A stretch of 64,000 bases of DNA from Lepas anatifera (taxonomy: Eukaryota; Arthropoda; Thecostraca; Lepadidae). The position numbers and the translations under genes were made by a program. Under the pieces are notes generated by a model. It saw only the letters and a program-made list of their open reading frames with translations. It ran no database searches and was not told the DNA's origin. Below, piece after piece: positions 1-10,860 of the stretch (positions are counted from its first letter, which is position 1; each line of letters starts with the position of its first letter). The stretch lies in contig JAOTON010001253.1 in NCBI GenBank assembly GCA_034440635.1, positions 1,054,001 through 1,118,000 on the forward strand, given 5' to 3'.

Positions 1-2120
1 CCGCCTATGCTTGAACTCCTTAGCCATTACCCCTAATGATGTCCTGGATCCGCCTATGCTCGAGCTCCCGAGCCCCACCCACGTACTGATGTCCTGAATC
101 CGCTTATGCTCGAGCTCCTTAGCCCCACTCCCGTACTGATGTCCAGGATCCGCTTATGTTTTAACTCTTTAGCCCCTACCTGTTTTAACTCTTTAGCCTC
201 TTGATGTCCTGGATCCGCTTATGCTCGAGCTCCTTAGCCCCACCCCCCGTACTGATGTCTTTGATCCGCCTATACTCGAGCCCCTTAGCCCCGGCCCCGT
301 ACTGATGTCCTGGATCCGCCTCTGCTCGAGCTCCTTAGCCCGACACCCATACTGATGTCCTGGATCCGCCTATGCTCGAGCTCCTTAGCCCCATCTCCGT
401 ACAGATGTCCTGGATCCGCCTATGCTGGATCTCCTTAGCCCCATCCCCGTACCGATATGCTGGATCCGCCTATGCTCAAACCCCTTAGCCTCTAACCCCG
501 TACTGATATCCTGGCTCCGCTTATGCTCGAGCTCCTTAGCCCCACCCCCGTACTGATGTCCTGGATCCGCCTATGCCCGAACTCTTTAGCCCCTACCCCT
601 CTGCTGATGTACTGGATCCGCTTATGCTTGAGCTGCTTAGCCCCACCTCTGTACTGATGTCCTTTATCCGCCTATACTCGAACCCCTTAGCCCCACCCCC
701 CGTACTGATGCCTTGGATCCGCCTCTGCTCGAGCTCCTTAGCCCCACACCCATACTGATGTCCTGGATCCGCCTATACTCCAGCCCTTTAGCCCCACCCC
801 CGTACAGATGTCCTGGATCCACCTATGCTCGATCTCCTTAGCCCCACCCCCGTACTGATGTCCTGGATCCGCCTTTACTCAGGCTCCGGAGCCACACCCC
901 TGCACTGATGTCCTGGATCCGCCTATGCTCGAGCTCCTTAGCCCCACCCCCGAACTGATGTCCTGGATCTGCCTATGCTCAAAATCCGTAGCCCCACCTC
1001 CGTACTGCCCTGGATTCGCCTATACTCAATTTCTTTATTCCCTACCACCCTACTAATGTCCTGGATCCGCCTATGCTGGAACGCCCGAGCCCCACCACCG
1101 TACTGATGTCCTGGATCCGCCTATGCTCGAGCTCCTTAGCCCCACCCCCGTAATGAGGCCTGGATCCGCCTTTGCTGGAGCTCCTTAGCCCCACCCCCGT
1201 ACTGATGTCCTGGATCCGCCTATGCTCGAACTTCTTAGCCCCACCTCCGTACTGATGTCCTGGATCCGCATATGCTCGAACTCCTTAGCCCCTACCCCCT
1301 ACTGATGTCCTGGATCCGCCTATGCTCGAGCTCCTTACCCCACCTTCTTCCTGATGTCTTGGATCCGCCTATGCTCGAACTCCGTAGCCCCTACCCCCCC
1401 CCACTGATGTCCTGGATCCGCCTATGCTCGAGCTCCTTACCCCACCCCCTTACTGATGTCCTGGATCCGCCTGTGCTCGAACTTCGTAGCCCCACCTCTG
1501 TACTGCCCTGTATCCGCCTATGCTCGAACTACTTAGCCCCCACCCCCTACTGATGTCCTGGATCCGACTATGCTCGAGCTCCCGAGCCCCACCCCATCAG
1601 CTGAATCCGCTTATGCTCGAGCTCCCGAGCCCCACCCCATCAGCTGAATCCGCTTATGCTCGAGCTTCTTAGCCCCACCGCCGTACTGATGTCCTAGATC
1701 CGCCTCTGCTCGAGCTCTTTAGCCCCATCCCCGTACTAATATCCTGGATCCGCCTATGCTCGAACTCCGTAGCCCCTACCCCCCTACTGATGTCCTGGAT
1801 CCGCCTATTCTGGAACTCCCGAGTCTCACCCCGTACTGATATCCTGATTCCGCTAATGCTCAGCTGCTTAGCCCCATCCCCGTACTAATGTCCTGGATAC
1901 GCCTATGCTCTAACTCCCTAGCCCGACCCTCGTACCGATGGCCTGGATCCGCCTATGCTCTAACTCCCTAGCCCCACCCTCGTACTGATGTCCTGGGTCC
2001 GCCTATGCTCGAACTCTTTAGCCCTTACCCCCATGCTGATGTCCTGGATCCGCTTATGCTCGATCTCCTTACGCCCACACCAATAACGCCCCACCTCCGT
2101 GCCCCCCGCCCCCGAAACGA
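1..2120. repeat. 50-51 bp minisatellite array, copy 1
   Basis: About 40 imperfect head-to-tail units of 50-51 bp, entering from the left window edge. The typical unit contains TGATGTCCTGGATCC, GCCTATGCTCGAG and CTCCTTAGCCCCACCCCC. Units differ by substitutions and small indels, and some are shortened (near 170-200 and 1590-1640). When a unit is 51 bp the frame is kept as a 17-residue repeat, which produces short spurious ORFs. The core CCTGGATCCGCCTATG equals the right terminal repeat of MITE family K (seen at 41600-41822). The array ends directly against a K copy at 2121. I see no coding function. Confidence 0.95.
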
Positions 2121-2389
2121 CATAGGCGGATCCAAGGGGAAAGGGGACAGGTGCCCCCCATAGAATCTTAGCGCCCCCTGAAATTGTCCCGGAAACCCCT
2201 GGAAAGTTCGATGGCACCCCCTGAAATGTCGTTTTCCCCGAGATGCAGGTATCGGGGTCTACTGATAGGTTTTAGCGCCTACTTGATAGGTTTTTCCGGC
2301 CAAAAGTGGCGTCCCTGGTGTAGATAGCGCCCACCAGGAAGTTTCCCCTTCCACCTCGCCCCCGATAGGCAATCCTGGATCCGCGTATG
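2121..2389 (-). mobile_element. MITE family K, copy 4 (reverse)
   Basis: Begins CATAGGCGGATCC and ends GGATCCGCGTATG, so the two ends are inverted repeats. The reverse complement follows the same internal order as copies at 41600-41822 and 57797-58073: a 'gccacttttg..cc' block, 'aacctatca', then repeated 'tttcagggggcgcc' blocks. No coding capacity. The left end abuts the minisatellite and the right end runs into a second, forward half-copy, so no target duplication can be read here. Confidence 0.8.
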
Positions 2390-2541
2390 GGAAGCGACAT
2401 TTCAGGGAGCGTCATCGACCTTGAGAGGCGTGTCTTTACAATTTCAGAGGGCGCCGATGGTCGATTGGGGGTTGGGGGAGGGGATGGGGCGAGAAGGGTG
2501 GGGGGGGCACCTAGCCTACTTATTCCCTGGATCCACCCATG
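2390..2541 (+). mobile_element. MITE family K, partial forward copy
   Basis: Directly follows the reverse K copy. It matches the 3' half of family K in forward orientation: GGAAGCGACATTTCAGG, a 'catcgacctt' block, 'ggcgccgatggtcgat', and a closing CCCTGGATCCACCCATG. The 5' half is missing, which suggests tail-to-tail rearrangement between two K copies or insertion of one into the other. The G-rich stretch 2468-2510 is low complexity. Confidence 0.65.
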
Positions 2542-3799
2542 GTCCAAAAACAGAAACATAATACTCTTATTGTAAACTCAGACTTTTACGGTACTCTAAT
2601 TACTTGTGATGCATTATGGGTAGTGTTGGGTACTTTTTACCAGACCATAAATAAACAGAAACGGCCGCGCCGATCGCCGGCGTTGCCGCGACGTGGACGC
2701 AGGGGTGACGCGTGGTGATTTGCTAGAACGATGCGTGGAGAAACGGCATGTTAGTAAAGGTAACTTGGTGTTTCATTGATATATATGCAGATGGAATGTC
2801 GACATATGTCTTTTACCTAGCTGCATGCAAAATTTCATTTCCCTCCAATGACTCTAACCACCCTAAACCCCGGTGTGAAGCAAAAATGAACTGATAAAAT
2901 TACCACTTTGAAATGCATTTTACGGCTTATAGCGCGGAAGCCGTAAGAGCTAAGTGGGGGGTATGAGTGAGAAAAATGACGGCAACGAAGTTTTCTATCC
3001 AGCCGTGTTAAGTTCAATACCGTAGCTATCATGGTCTGGAAACCAGGGGGCTGAGAATAAAAATTTTAAAAACTTATATTTTATTTTTGCCTATAAAATA
3101 AAAAGTTTCAGTCTGAAAGTTTTTATCTCTAAATATATAATAAAGGAGGCTATTCTCTCTTATTATCTGAAATGGGAACTAATTTTTATCAATTAGATCG
3201 GAAGATATAAGGGGTTTGAATGATATTTTGGGAAATGCAGACCTTCACGGAATGGGCCAAAAAGGACCCTTAAATTTTCGTTTTTGTTTTGTTTCTGTGT
3301 TTGTGCAGTACTGCACAAACCGGCCTTTAAGTTGATATTTGACTCAGAACCTGAACTGCTGTAGCTTCAGATATTTCGAGCCTGTAGTTTAGACCATGAG
3401 TTTTATGCCAAATTTAAGGTGCAAAGTTTAAAAGCTAATTTAGAGCCCTAAATTTAAAGCTTTTTCTTTCCAACTTTTTGTGTGAACTACAAATTTGTCT
3501 GATGTAAAAGGGTGCAAGTTTGAAGACTGTAGATGAATTAGCAAAAATAGAAAAATAAAAGTTAAAAATCACATAATGCAAAATTCTGGGCAAAATTTTT
3601 AAAATTTTGAAAATTGACAACCGTGGTGCTTATTCATTTGGAAGTGCCTTCTATCCACAAAAGTTTTAGGTCTCTGATACCAGCGCTCAGAACAGACAAC
3701 AACAACAACAACAACTCCGGTCTGCGACCTGGGCTAACGCCCCACCGGCGCAGGAGAGCCGCATGACAATGTGGTGAAAGCTAACCATATTTCGTTCTT
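2542..3799 (+). mobile_element. Family B interspersed element, copy 1 (no hairpin units)
   Basis: Non-coding block of about 1.25 kb, over 97% identical by eye to 7826-8995. The GC-rich head (2660-2720) is followed by an AT-rich body. It ends in (ACA)n at 3695-3713 and a conserved tail starting CTCCGGTCTGCGACCTGG that runs to 'atttcgttctt' near 3799. Body segments align in the same order with family A (3799-5280): 'gtgaagcaaaa', 'taagtggggggtat', 'ccagccgtgttaag', 'tggaaaccagg', 'gcctataaaata'. A and B are therefore diverged subfamilies. This copy has no hairpin minisatellite units between (ACA)n and the tail. Superfamily unknown. Confidence 0.65.
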
Positions 3800-3870
3800 A
3801 ATATATCTCTTCATAAGCCTGCAAGTCAGTTTTATCATTCTTTTTCTTTAAAATAACCAATAAAGAGTAC

Positions 3871-3946
3871 GTGGTCACCACCGGATTCGAACCGGACCTA
3901 CCTGATCAAGAGACAGGGCCTCTAACCACTAGACCACCGCGCCACA
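3871..3946 (-). repeat. tRNA-derived (Lys-like) promoter relic
   Basis: On the minus strand there is a recognisable A box (TGGTCTAGTGGTTAGAG) and B box (GGTTCGAATCC). A T-stem CCGG/CCGG closes the TTCGAAT loop, and a near-complete anticodon stem has loop CTCTTGA, implying anticodon CTT (Lys). The acceptor stem does not pair, so a functional tRNA is unlikely. It looks like the head of a SINE or a pol III promoter captured in element A. Downstream in its own direction lies an AT-rich stretch without a clear terminator. Confidence 0.65.
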
Positions 3947-5040
3947 CTACTCATCCTCCCACTAGCTGAACAGCTGTGACCCGTCAGGAGGTCACTGGCT
4001 AGTACAACTCCGCCGAATATGCCGGGCCGCTGGCGCCGGGTGCTGTGCTTGTCCCGAAAAGGCACGATATAAAGGTGCTTCTAGAAGACGAACCAAACAT
4101 TCTTTTGGGCTGAAATTAGTTGTATCGTCGAGCTAGGATCGTAAGCTAGCTTCATGCCAAATTACTTCCACTTCCATCCATTTTAAGGACTTGAAACCAT
4201 GGTGAGAAGCAAAGGTGGTCCGAGAAATTTAGCATCTTGTAATACATTTTGGACTAATTACTCGAAAGCCATTTGAGATAGGTGGGTAGTATAAGTGAGC
4301 GAAATGACCGCAAATAATTTTCCTATTCAGCCATGTCAGTTCTGAGTTTGTGAGTGACATGAGCTTGGAACCAGGAAGATGCAAATAAAAAGTTTTTTGA
4401 CTCAATTTCTATTTATGCCTATAAAACAAAGAATTTCACATTCACAATTTCTATCTCCAAATATTATCGGGCGGAAGCAATGTTCTTTCATTATTTGAAA
4501 TGGAAACTCAAATCGGTCAATTAGATTGTGAGATATTAACGTTGAAATGAAATGAACCAAAATTCAGTCTTCCGGAAGAACTGTAAAAAGTAGGTCAAAA
4601 TTTTGCGTTTTGCACTCAAAACTATGCCTAAGCACTACAAAATTTTCCTAGCTACCCCTAGGTAACTGCCTTTCAGCTAACTGAGGCCTGTCTTCTGACA
4701 TTTCGAGCGCACAAGTCGGCCATCAACTTTTAGCAGGTTTTTTGCTCGCATGAGAAAAGCCGCGTTTTCGCGCAATATATATTGTCGGATCAGCTCAATT
4801 CGTTTTCCCTAGCTGGCCCTTGTTATCTTTCGAAAAGGACATAAATTTCAAGTTCGTAGGTTAAGAAGTAAAAATTAGAAAAATATAAAACAGAAAAAGT
4901 TTGAGCCAAAATTTCTCAAAAACTATTTTGGATTTCGACTCGGGGCTTCAGTTTGGGTGTCTGGAGCAGAAGGGCTATCACCCTACAAAATTCCAGAGCT
5001 CTGACATCAATTCTCAGGACGGACAGACGCCAACAACAAC

Positions 5041-5131
5041 AGACCACGACGAGACCCGTCTGAGCGGCCAGAATAGAGCCGCTTGAGAAATCTCAATGCG
5101 CTTCGCCCATGGATTTCGTCATGCGGCTCTG
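5041..5131 (+). repeat. Single family-A hairpin unit
   Basis: One unit, GACCACGACGAGACCCGTCT to GCGGCTCTGAC, following (CAACAA). It contains an 8-bp stem AGAGCCGC/GCGGCTCT enclosing a smaller dyad TTGAGAAATCTCAA. The same unit is repeated eight times at 32861-33754. Confidence 0.85.
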
Positions 5132-5322
5132 ACAACCTCGGCCTGCGGCCTCGGCAGGTGCCGCTCTGGCGCAGGAGAAGCCGGTGAAAATGTACGTTGG
5201 CCAAATAGTTCGATTGACAGGCGAGTTTTTTCAGCAGTTTGATACTTATAACAACGCAATGTTGGAGTTTTAGGTTTTGTGTTCTCATTATGGCTGATAT
5301 AGTACTATTATAGTATTATAGT

Positions 5323-7403
5323 ACTGATGTCCTGAATCCGCTTATGCTCGAGCTCTTTAGCCCCACCCCCGTACTGATGTTCTGGATCCGCTTATGTTTT
5401 AACTCGTTAGCCCCTACCTGTTTTAACTCTTTAGCCCCTTGATGTCCTGGATCCGCTTATGCTCGATCTCCTTAGCCCCACCCCCGTACTGATGTCTTTG
5501 ATCCGCCTATACTGGAGCCCCTTACACCAGCCCCGTACTGATGTCCTGGATCCGCCTCTGCTGGAGCTCCTTAACCCGACACCCATACTGATGTCCTGGA
5601 TCCGCCTATGCTCGAGCTCCTTAGCCCCACCTCCGTACAGATGTCCTGGATCCGCCTATACTGGATCTCCTTAGCCCAATCCCCGTACCGATATGCTGGA
5701 TCCGCCTTTGCTTGAACTCCGTAGCCCCACCTCCGTACTGCCCTGGATTCGCCTATACTCGAACTCTTTAGCCCCTACCACCCTACTAATGTCCTGGATC
5801 CGCCTATGCTGGAACGCCCGAGCCCCACCACCGTAGTGATGTCCTAGATCCGCCTATGCTCGAGCTCCCGAGCCCCACCCCCGTACTGATCAGCTGCATC
5901 CGCTTATGCTCGAGCTTCTTAGCCCCACCCCCGTACTGATGTCCTGGATCCGCCTATGCTCGAACTCCTTAGCCCCTACCCACGTGCTGATGTCCTGGAT
6001 CCGCTTATGCTCGAGCTCCTTAGCCTCACCCCCGTACTGATGTCCTTGATCCGCCTATACTCAAGCCCTTTAGGCCCACCGCCGTACAGATGTCCTAGAT
6101 CCGGCTATGCTTGATCTCCTTAGCCCCATCCCCGTACTAATATCCTGGATCAGCCTATGCTCGAACTCCGTAGCCCCTACTCCCCTACTGATGTCCTGGA
6201 TCCGCCTATGCTGGAACTCCCGAGTCTCACCCCGTACTGATGTCCTGAATCCGCTAATGCTCAGCTGCTTAGCCCCATCCCCGTACTAATGTCCTGGATC
6301 CGCCTATGCTCTAACTCCCTAGCCCGACCCTCGTACTGATGTCCTGGATCCGCCTATGCTCTAACTCCATAGCCCGACCCTCGCACCGATGTCCTGGATC
6401 CGCCTATGCTCTAACTCCCTAGCCCCACCCTCGTACTGATGTCCTGGATCTGCCTATGCTCGAGCTCCTTAGCCCCACCCCCCGTACTGAGGCCTGGATC
6501 CGCCTTTGCTGGAGCTCCTTAGCCCCACCCCCGTACTGATGTCCTGGATCCGCCTATGCTCGAACTTTTTAGCCCTACCTCCGTACTGATGTCCTGGATC
6601 CGCCTATGCTCGAACTCCTTAGCCCCTACCCCCTACTGATGTCCTGGATCCGCCTGTGCTCGAGCTCCTTACCCCACCTTCTTACTGATGTCCTGGATCC
6701 GCCTATGCTCGAACTCCGTAGCCCCTACCCCCCCACTGATGTCCTGGATCCGCCTATGCTCGAGCTCCTTACCCCACCCCCTTACTGATGTCCTGGATCC
6801 GCCTATGATGGAACTCCGTAGCTCCACCTCTGTACTGCCCTGGATCCGCCTATGCTCGAACTACTTAGCCCCTACCCACGTGCTGATGTCCTGGATCCGT
6901 TTATGCTCGAGCTCCTTAGCCTCACCCCCGTACTGATGTCCTTGATCCGCCTATACTCAAGCCCTTTAGCCCCACCGCCGTACTGATGTCCTAGATCCGC
7001 CTCTGCTCGAGCTCCTTAGCCCCACACCCATACTGATGTCCTGGATCAGCCTATGCTCGAGCTCCTTATCTCCACCCCCGTACAGATGTCCTAGATCCGC
7101 CTATGCTCGATCTCTTTAGCCCCATCCCCGTACTAATATCCTGGATCCGCCTATGCTCGAACTCCGTAGCCCCTATCCCCCCCTACTGATGTCCTGGATC
7201 CGCCTATGCTGGAACTCCCGAGTCTCACCCCGTACTGATGTCCTGAATCCGCTAATGCTCAGCTGCTTAGCCCCACCCCCGTACTGATGCCCTGGATCCG
7301 CCTATGCTCGAACTCTTTAGCCCCTACCCCCATGCTGATGTCCTGGATCCGCTTATGCTCGAGCTCCTTACCCCCACACCCGTAACGACCCCCCCCGAAA
7401 CGA
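5323..7403. repeat. 50-51 bp minisatellite array, copy 2
   Basis: Second array of the same monomer. It starts with the same unusual units seen near 90-240 of the first array, including the 'ttatgttttaactc' variant, which shows the two arrays are duplicates and not independent. Internal unit order and number have since diverged. It ends against a K element at 7404 exactly as copy 1 does. Short ORFs across it are 17-residue repeat artefacts. Confidence 0.95.
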
Positions 7404-7673
7404 CATAGGCGGATCCAAGGGGGAAAGGGGACAGGTGCCCCCCATAGAATCTTAGCGCCCCCTGAAATTGTCCCGGAAACCCCTGGAAAGTTCGATGGCA
7501 CCCCCTGAAATGTCGTTTTCCCCGAGATGCAGGTATCGGGGTCTACTGATAGGTTTTAGCGCCTACTTGATAGGTTTTTCCGGCCAAAAGTGTCGTCCCT
7601 GGTGTAGATAGCACCCACCAGGAAGTTTTCCCTTCCACCTCGCCCCCGATAGGCAATCCTGGATCCGCGTATG
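7404..7673 (-). mobile_element. MITE family K, copy 5 (reverse)
   Basis: Near-identical duplicate of 2121-2389, with the same inverted ends (CATAGGCGGATCC, GGATCCGCGTATG) and the same junctions to the minisatellite on the left and the partial K copy on the right. It belongs to the 5.28-kb duplication. Confidence 0.8.
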
Positions 7674-7825
7674 GGAAGCGACATTTCAGGGAGCGTCATC
7701 GACCTTGAGAGGCGTGTCTTTGCAATTTCAGATGGCGCCGATGGTCGATTGGGGGTTGGGGGAGAGGGATGGGGGGAGAAGGGTGGGGGGGCACCTGGCC
7801 TACTTATTCCCTGGATCCACCCATG
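7674..7825 (+). mobile_element. MITE family K, partial forward copy (duplicate)
   Basis: Duplicate of 2390-2541, with the same truncated 5' side and the same closing CTGGATCCACCCATG. The differences are a few substitutions and changes in G-run length. Confidence 0.65.
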
Positions 7826-9542
7826 GTCCAAAAACAGAAACATAATACTCTTATTGTAAACTCGGACTTTTACGGTACTCTAATTACTTGTGATGCATTA
7901 TGGGTAGTATTGAGTACTTTTTTACCAGACCATAAATAAACAGAAACGGCCGCGCCGATCGCCGGCGTTGCCGCGGCGTGGACGCAGGGGTGACGCGTGG
8001 CGATTTGCTACAACGATGCGTGGAGAAACGGCGTGTTTGTAAAGGTAACTTGGTGTTTCATTGATATCTATGCAGATGGAATGTCGACATATGTCTCTTA
8101 CCTAGCTGCATGCAAAATTTCATTTCCCTCCAATGACTCTAACCACCCTAAACCCCGGTGTGAAGCAAAAATGAACGGATAAAATTACCACTTTGAAATG
8201 CATTTTACGGCTTATAGCGCGGAAGCCGTAAGAGATAAGTGGGGGGTATCAGTGGGAAAAATGACGGCAACGAAGTTTTCTATCCAGCCGTGTTAAGTTC
8301 AATACCGTAGCTATCATGGTCTGGAAACCAGGGGGCTGAGAATAAAAATTTTAAAAACTTATATTTTATTTTTGCCTATAAAATAAAAAAGTTTCAATTT
8401 GAAAGTTTTTATCTCTAAATATATAATAAAGGAGGCTATTCTCTCTTATTATCTGAAATGGGAACTAATTTTTATCAATTAGATCGGAAGATATAAGGTT
8501 TTGAATGATATTTTGGGAAATGCAGACCTTCACGGAATGGGCCAAAAAGGACCCTTAAGTTTCCGTTTTTGTTTTGTTTCTGTGTTTGTGCAGTACTGCA
8601 CAAACCGGCCTTTAGGTTGATATTTGACTCAGAACCTGAACTGCTGTAGCTTCAGATATTTCGAGCCTGTAGTTTAGACCATGAGTTTTATGCCAAATTT
8701 AGGGTGCAAAGTTTAAAAGCTAATTTAGAGCCCTAAATTTAAAGCTTTTTCTTTCCAACTTTTTGTGTGAACTACAAATTTGTCTGATGTAAAAGGGTGC
8801 AAGTTTGAAGACTGTAGATGAATTAGCAAAAAATAGAAAAATAAAAGTTAAAAATCACATAATGCAAAATTCTGGGAAAAATTTTGAAAATTTTGAAAAT
8901 TGACAACCGTGGTGCTTATTCATTTGGAAGTGCCTTCTATCCACAAAAGTTTTAGGTCTCTGATACCAGCGCTCAGAACAGACAACAACAACAACAACAG
9001 ACGACGAGACCGGAAAAACTGTCAGAATAGAAGCCGTTTCTTACTTCGTTCGTCACCGGCTTCTGACAGACAACGACGACGAGACCGGAAAAACTGTCAG
9101 AATAGAAGCCGTTTCTTACTTCGTTCGTCACCGGCTTCTGACAACAACAACGACGAGACCGGAAAAACTGTCAGAATAGAAGCCGTTTCTTACTTCGTTC
9201 GTCACCGGCTTCTGACAACCACGACGAGACCGGAAAAACTGTCAGAATAGAAGCCGTTTCTTACTTCGTTCGTCACCGGCTTCTGACAACAACAACAGAC
9301 AACCACGACGAGACCGGAAAAACTGTCAGAATAGAAGCCGTTTCTTACTTCGTTCGTCACCGGCTTCTGACAGACAGACACGACGAGACCGGAAAAACTG
9401 TCAGAATAGAAGCCGTTTCTTACTTCGTTCGTCACCGGCTTCTGCCTCCGGTCTGCGACCTGGGCTAACGCCCCACCGGCGCAGGAGAGCCGCATGACAA
9501 TGTGCTGAAAGCTAACCATATTTCGTTCTTCGTTAGGTAACG
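7826..9542 (+). mobile_element. Family B interspersed element, copy 2 (expanded)
   Basis: Matches 2542-3799 almost base for base up to the (ACA)n at about 8981. It then carries six hairpin units (9002-9444) absent from copy 1, before rejoining the same tail at CTCCGGTCTGCGACCTGG. The right end reads CGTTAGGTAACG. The reverse complement of that sequence, CGTTACCTAACG, stands at the left edge of family A copy 2 (31599-31610), which suggests a shared terminal motif. Non-coding. Confidence 0.65.
9002..9444 (+). repeat. Family-B hairpin minisatellite, six units
   Basis: Six units at about 71-84 bp spacing. Each has a constant core of about 66 bp, ACGACGAGACCGGAAAAACT through CGGCTTCTGAC, separated by variable linkers made of CAA, CAGA or CCACGA. 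Each core holds an 8-bp stem AGAAGCCG/CGGCTTCT around a roughly 20-nt loop. The ORFs in both directions are by-products of the repeats. Confidence 0.9.
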
Positions 9543-10860
9543 ATCAATTCTGATACCCGGGGTTACTGAATGCTGCATAGTAAAAGCAGGGTGAACGAAC
9601 AATGAAGTGAACCGACTGGTAATGAAAGACAATTGTCTGGGCTATGCAGTGGTACCATTTTCGATTTCATACCTTCGACACCTCTGCTAAGACAGCGTTT
9701 TACTTTACGGAAACTGGTCTCACCGCCGTGATCATTAGTGATTGAGTCGGGCGGGCTCCAATGGCATAGGTTCCCCGGATCTCCGCCAGGTGGCAAGCGT
9801 CGCGACGCCCGATATTTGGCTAAATTTGTAGGAAAAACGCTCTTATCTAATAAGGATCAGAAACAAAACCTTAGCTTCCAACGGTTTCGTATGTAATCGG
9901 ATCTTGGCTATCACGCCATGCCCAATTCTACTCTGGGCTACGTGCCGGTCATCGGCCCATTTCAGATTCATACCCTCGTGTCAGTATCTTTTAACCATTA
10001 CAAGAAGCGCAGAAATCGGTGACGAATTCAGAAAGCCCCTTCCAAGAGGGACATTCCCTTAGCACAAGTCTTAAGTACGAACAGTTTCGTATGCAGCGGA
10101 AAATGCGCTATCGATTGGTATGCCTTCACATTCAGTGCATTTTGCCGGAGATCGGCCCATTTTAAGATGCGAAGACCTTTCTACCCGTGCGAGTAGAAAT
10201 ATTTTCGCATTTTAGAATGGGCCGATCTCCGGGAAAATGCACTGAATTTGAAGGCATACCAATCGATAGCACATTTTCCGCTGCATACGAAACTACGCGT
10301 AGCTAAGACTTCTGCTAAGGGTATGGCCCTCTTGGAAGGGGCTTACTAAGCCTCCACCGGCCTAGATTTCTAAGATTTCCGCTGGGCAGCAAGCGCCGCG
10401 GTACACACAATTCGGGTTCAATTTGCGGAAAAATTGGTCTTCCAAAACTTTCTTTACTGAGAAGCAGGCCTAACACCGTGCTTACGCACAATTTCGTGAG
10501 CAACTGGACCTCGGCTTATATCTAACTCGTCGTGAAGCTGCTGGCAGATCGATGGCCCATTTCAGATTCATATCAGCACAGCAACAAATATTAACCACTC
10601 CCGGAAGCATATGAACCAGAAAATAAATTCTTCAGCCATTCGCTATGAAAATATATCCTGAGAAGAGGTCTGAAGTACGCACAGTTTCATATGAAGGATG
10701 AAATTCATCGGATGAATTATGTTATTGTCTACATAGGCACATCGTGAACTGCGGTCTTAGGCACATACATATAGTTTCGATGCAATGGAAAAAGGCAATC
10801 AAACTTAATTAATTCCCATTCGGATAATTTACACGGAGGTCATCCCAATAAAAGTTCCAA
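9543..10860. repeat. Degenerate ~600-bp direct repeats, unassigned
   Basis: No gene seen. Sequence blocks recur at about 600-bp spacing: 'tctccgccaggtggcaagcg' (9778) with 'ttccgctgggcagcaagcgc' (10376), and 'ggcccatttcagattcata' (9956 and 10554). Motifs such as 'cagtttcgtatg' also recur. The region looks like two to three old tandem copies of one unit, with a palindrome between them. Confidence 0.6.
10034..10343. repeat. 310-bp imperfect palindrome
   Basis: Left arm 10034-10173 and right arm 10204-10343 are inverted copies of 140 bp with over 90% identity by eye. The left starts AGCCCCTTCCAAGAGGG and the right ends CCCTCTTGGAAGGGGCT. The 30-bp centre itself contains TTTCTAC/GTAGAAA. It could fold into a long cruciform or hairpin. 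The arms also contain the 'atcggccca' motif of the surrounding repeats, so it probably arose by inverted duplication of the local unit or is a fold-back element. Confidence 0.85.

Larger units (their letters stand above)
3799..5280 (+). mobile_element. Family A interspersed element, copy 1
   Basis: Non-coding element closely matching 31612-32950, beginning near TCTCTTCATAAGCCTGCAAG. It carries a tRNA-like relic on the minus strand (3871-3946), a GC-rich segment, a long AT-rich body, then (CAA)n and one hairpin unit (5041-5131). The tail CCTCGGCCTGCGGCC to about 5190 resembles the tail of family B. The right boundary near 5280 is uncertain, and a short AT-rich stretch separates it from the next minisatellite. 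No reading frame of note. Confidence 0.65.

Noticed and set aside
573..1553. ORFs encoding a 17-residue repeat (SWIRLCSSSL-like) across the minisatellites
   Set aside because: They follow from the 51-bp unit being a multiple of three. Frames break wherever a unit is 50 bp, the same occurs in the duplicate array, and there is no start context or composition of a real protein.
3871..3946. Functional tRNA-Lys gene
   Set aside because: The acceptor stem does not pair, the anticodon stem has a mismatch, and the same sequence is repeated in a transposon-like element at 31681 with further damage.
9002..9444. CRISPR-like array
   Set aside because: Regular units with short variable linkers, but the linkers are simple CAA/CAGA runs, not unique spacers, the context is eukaryotic, and no cas genes are present.
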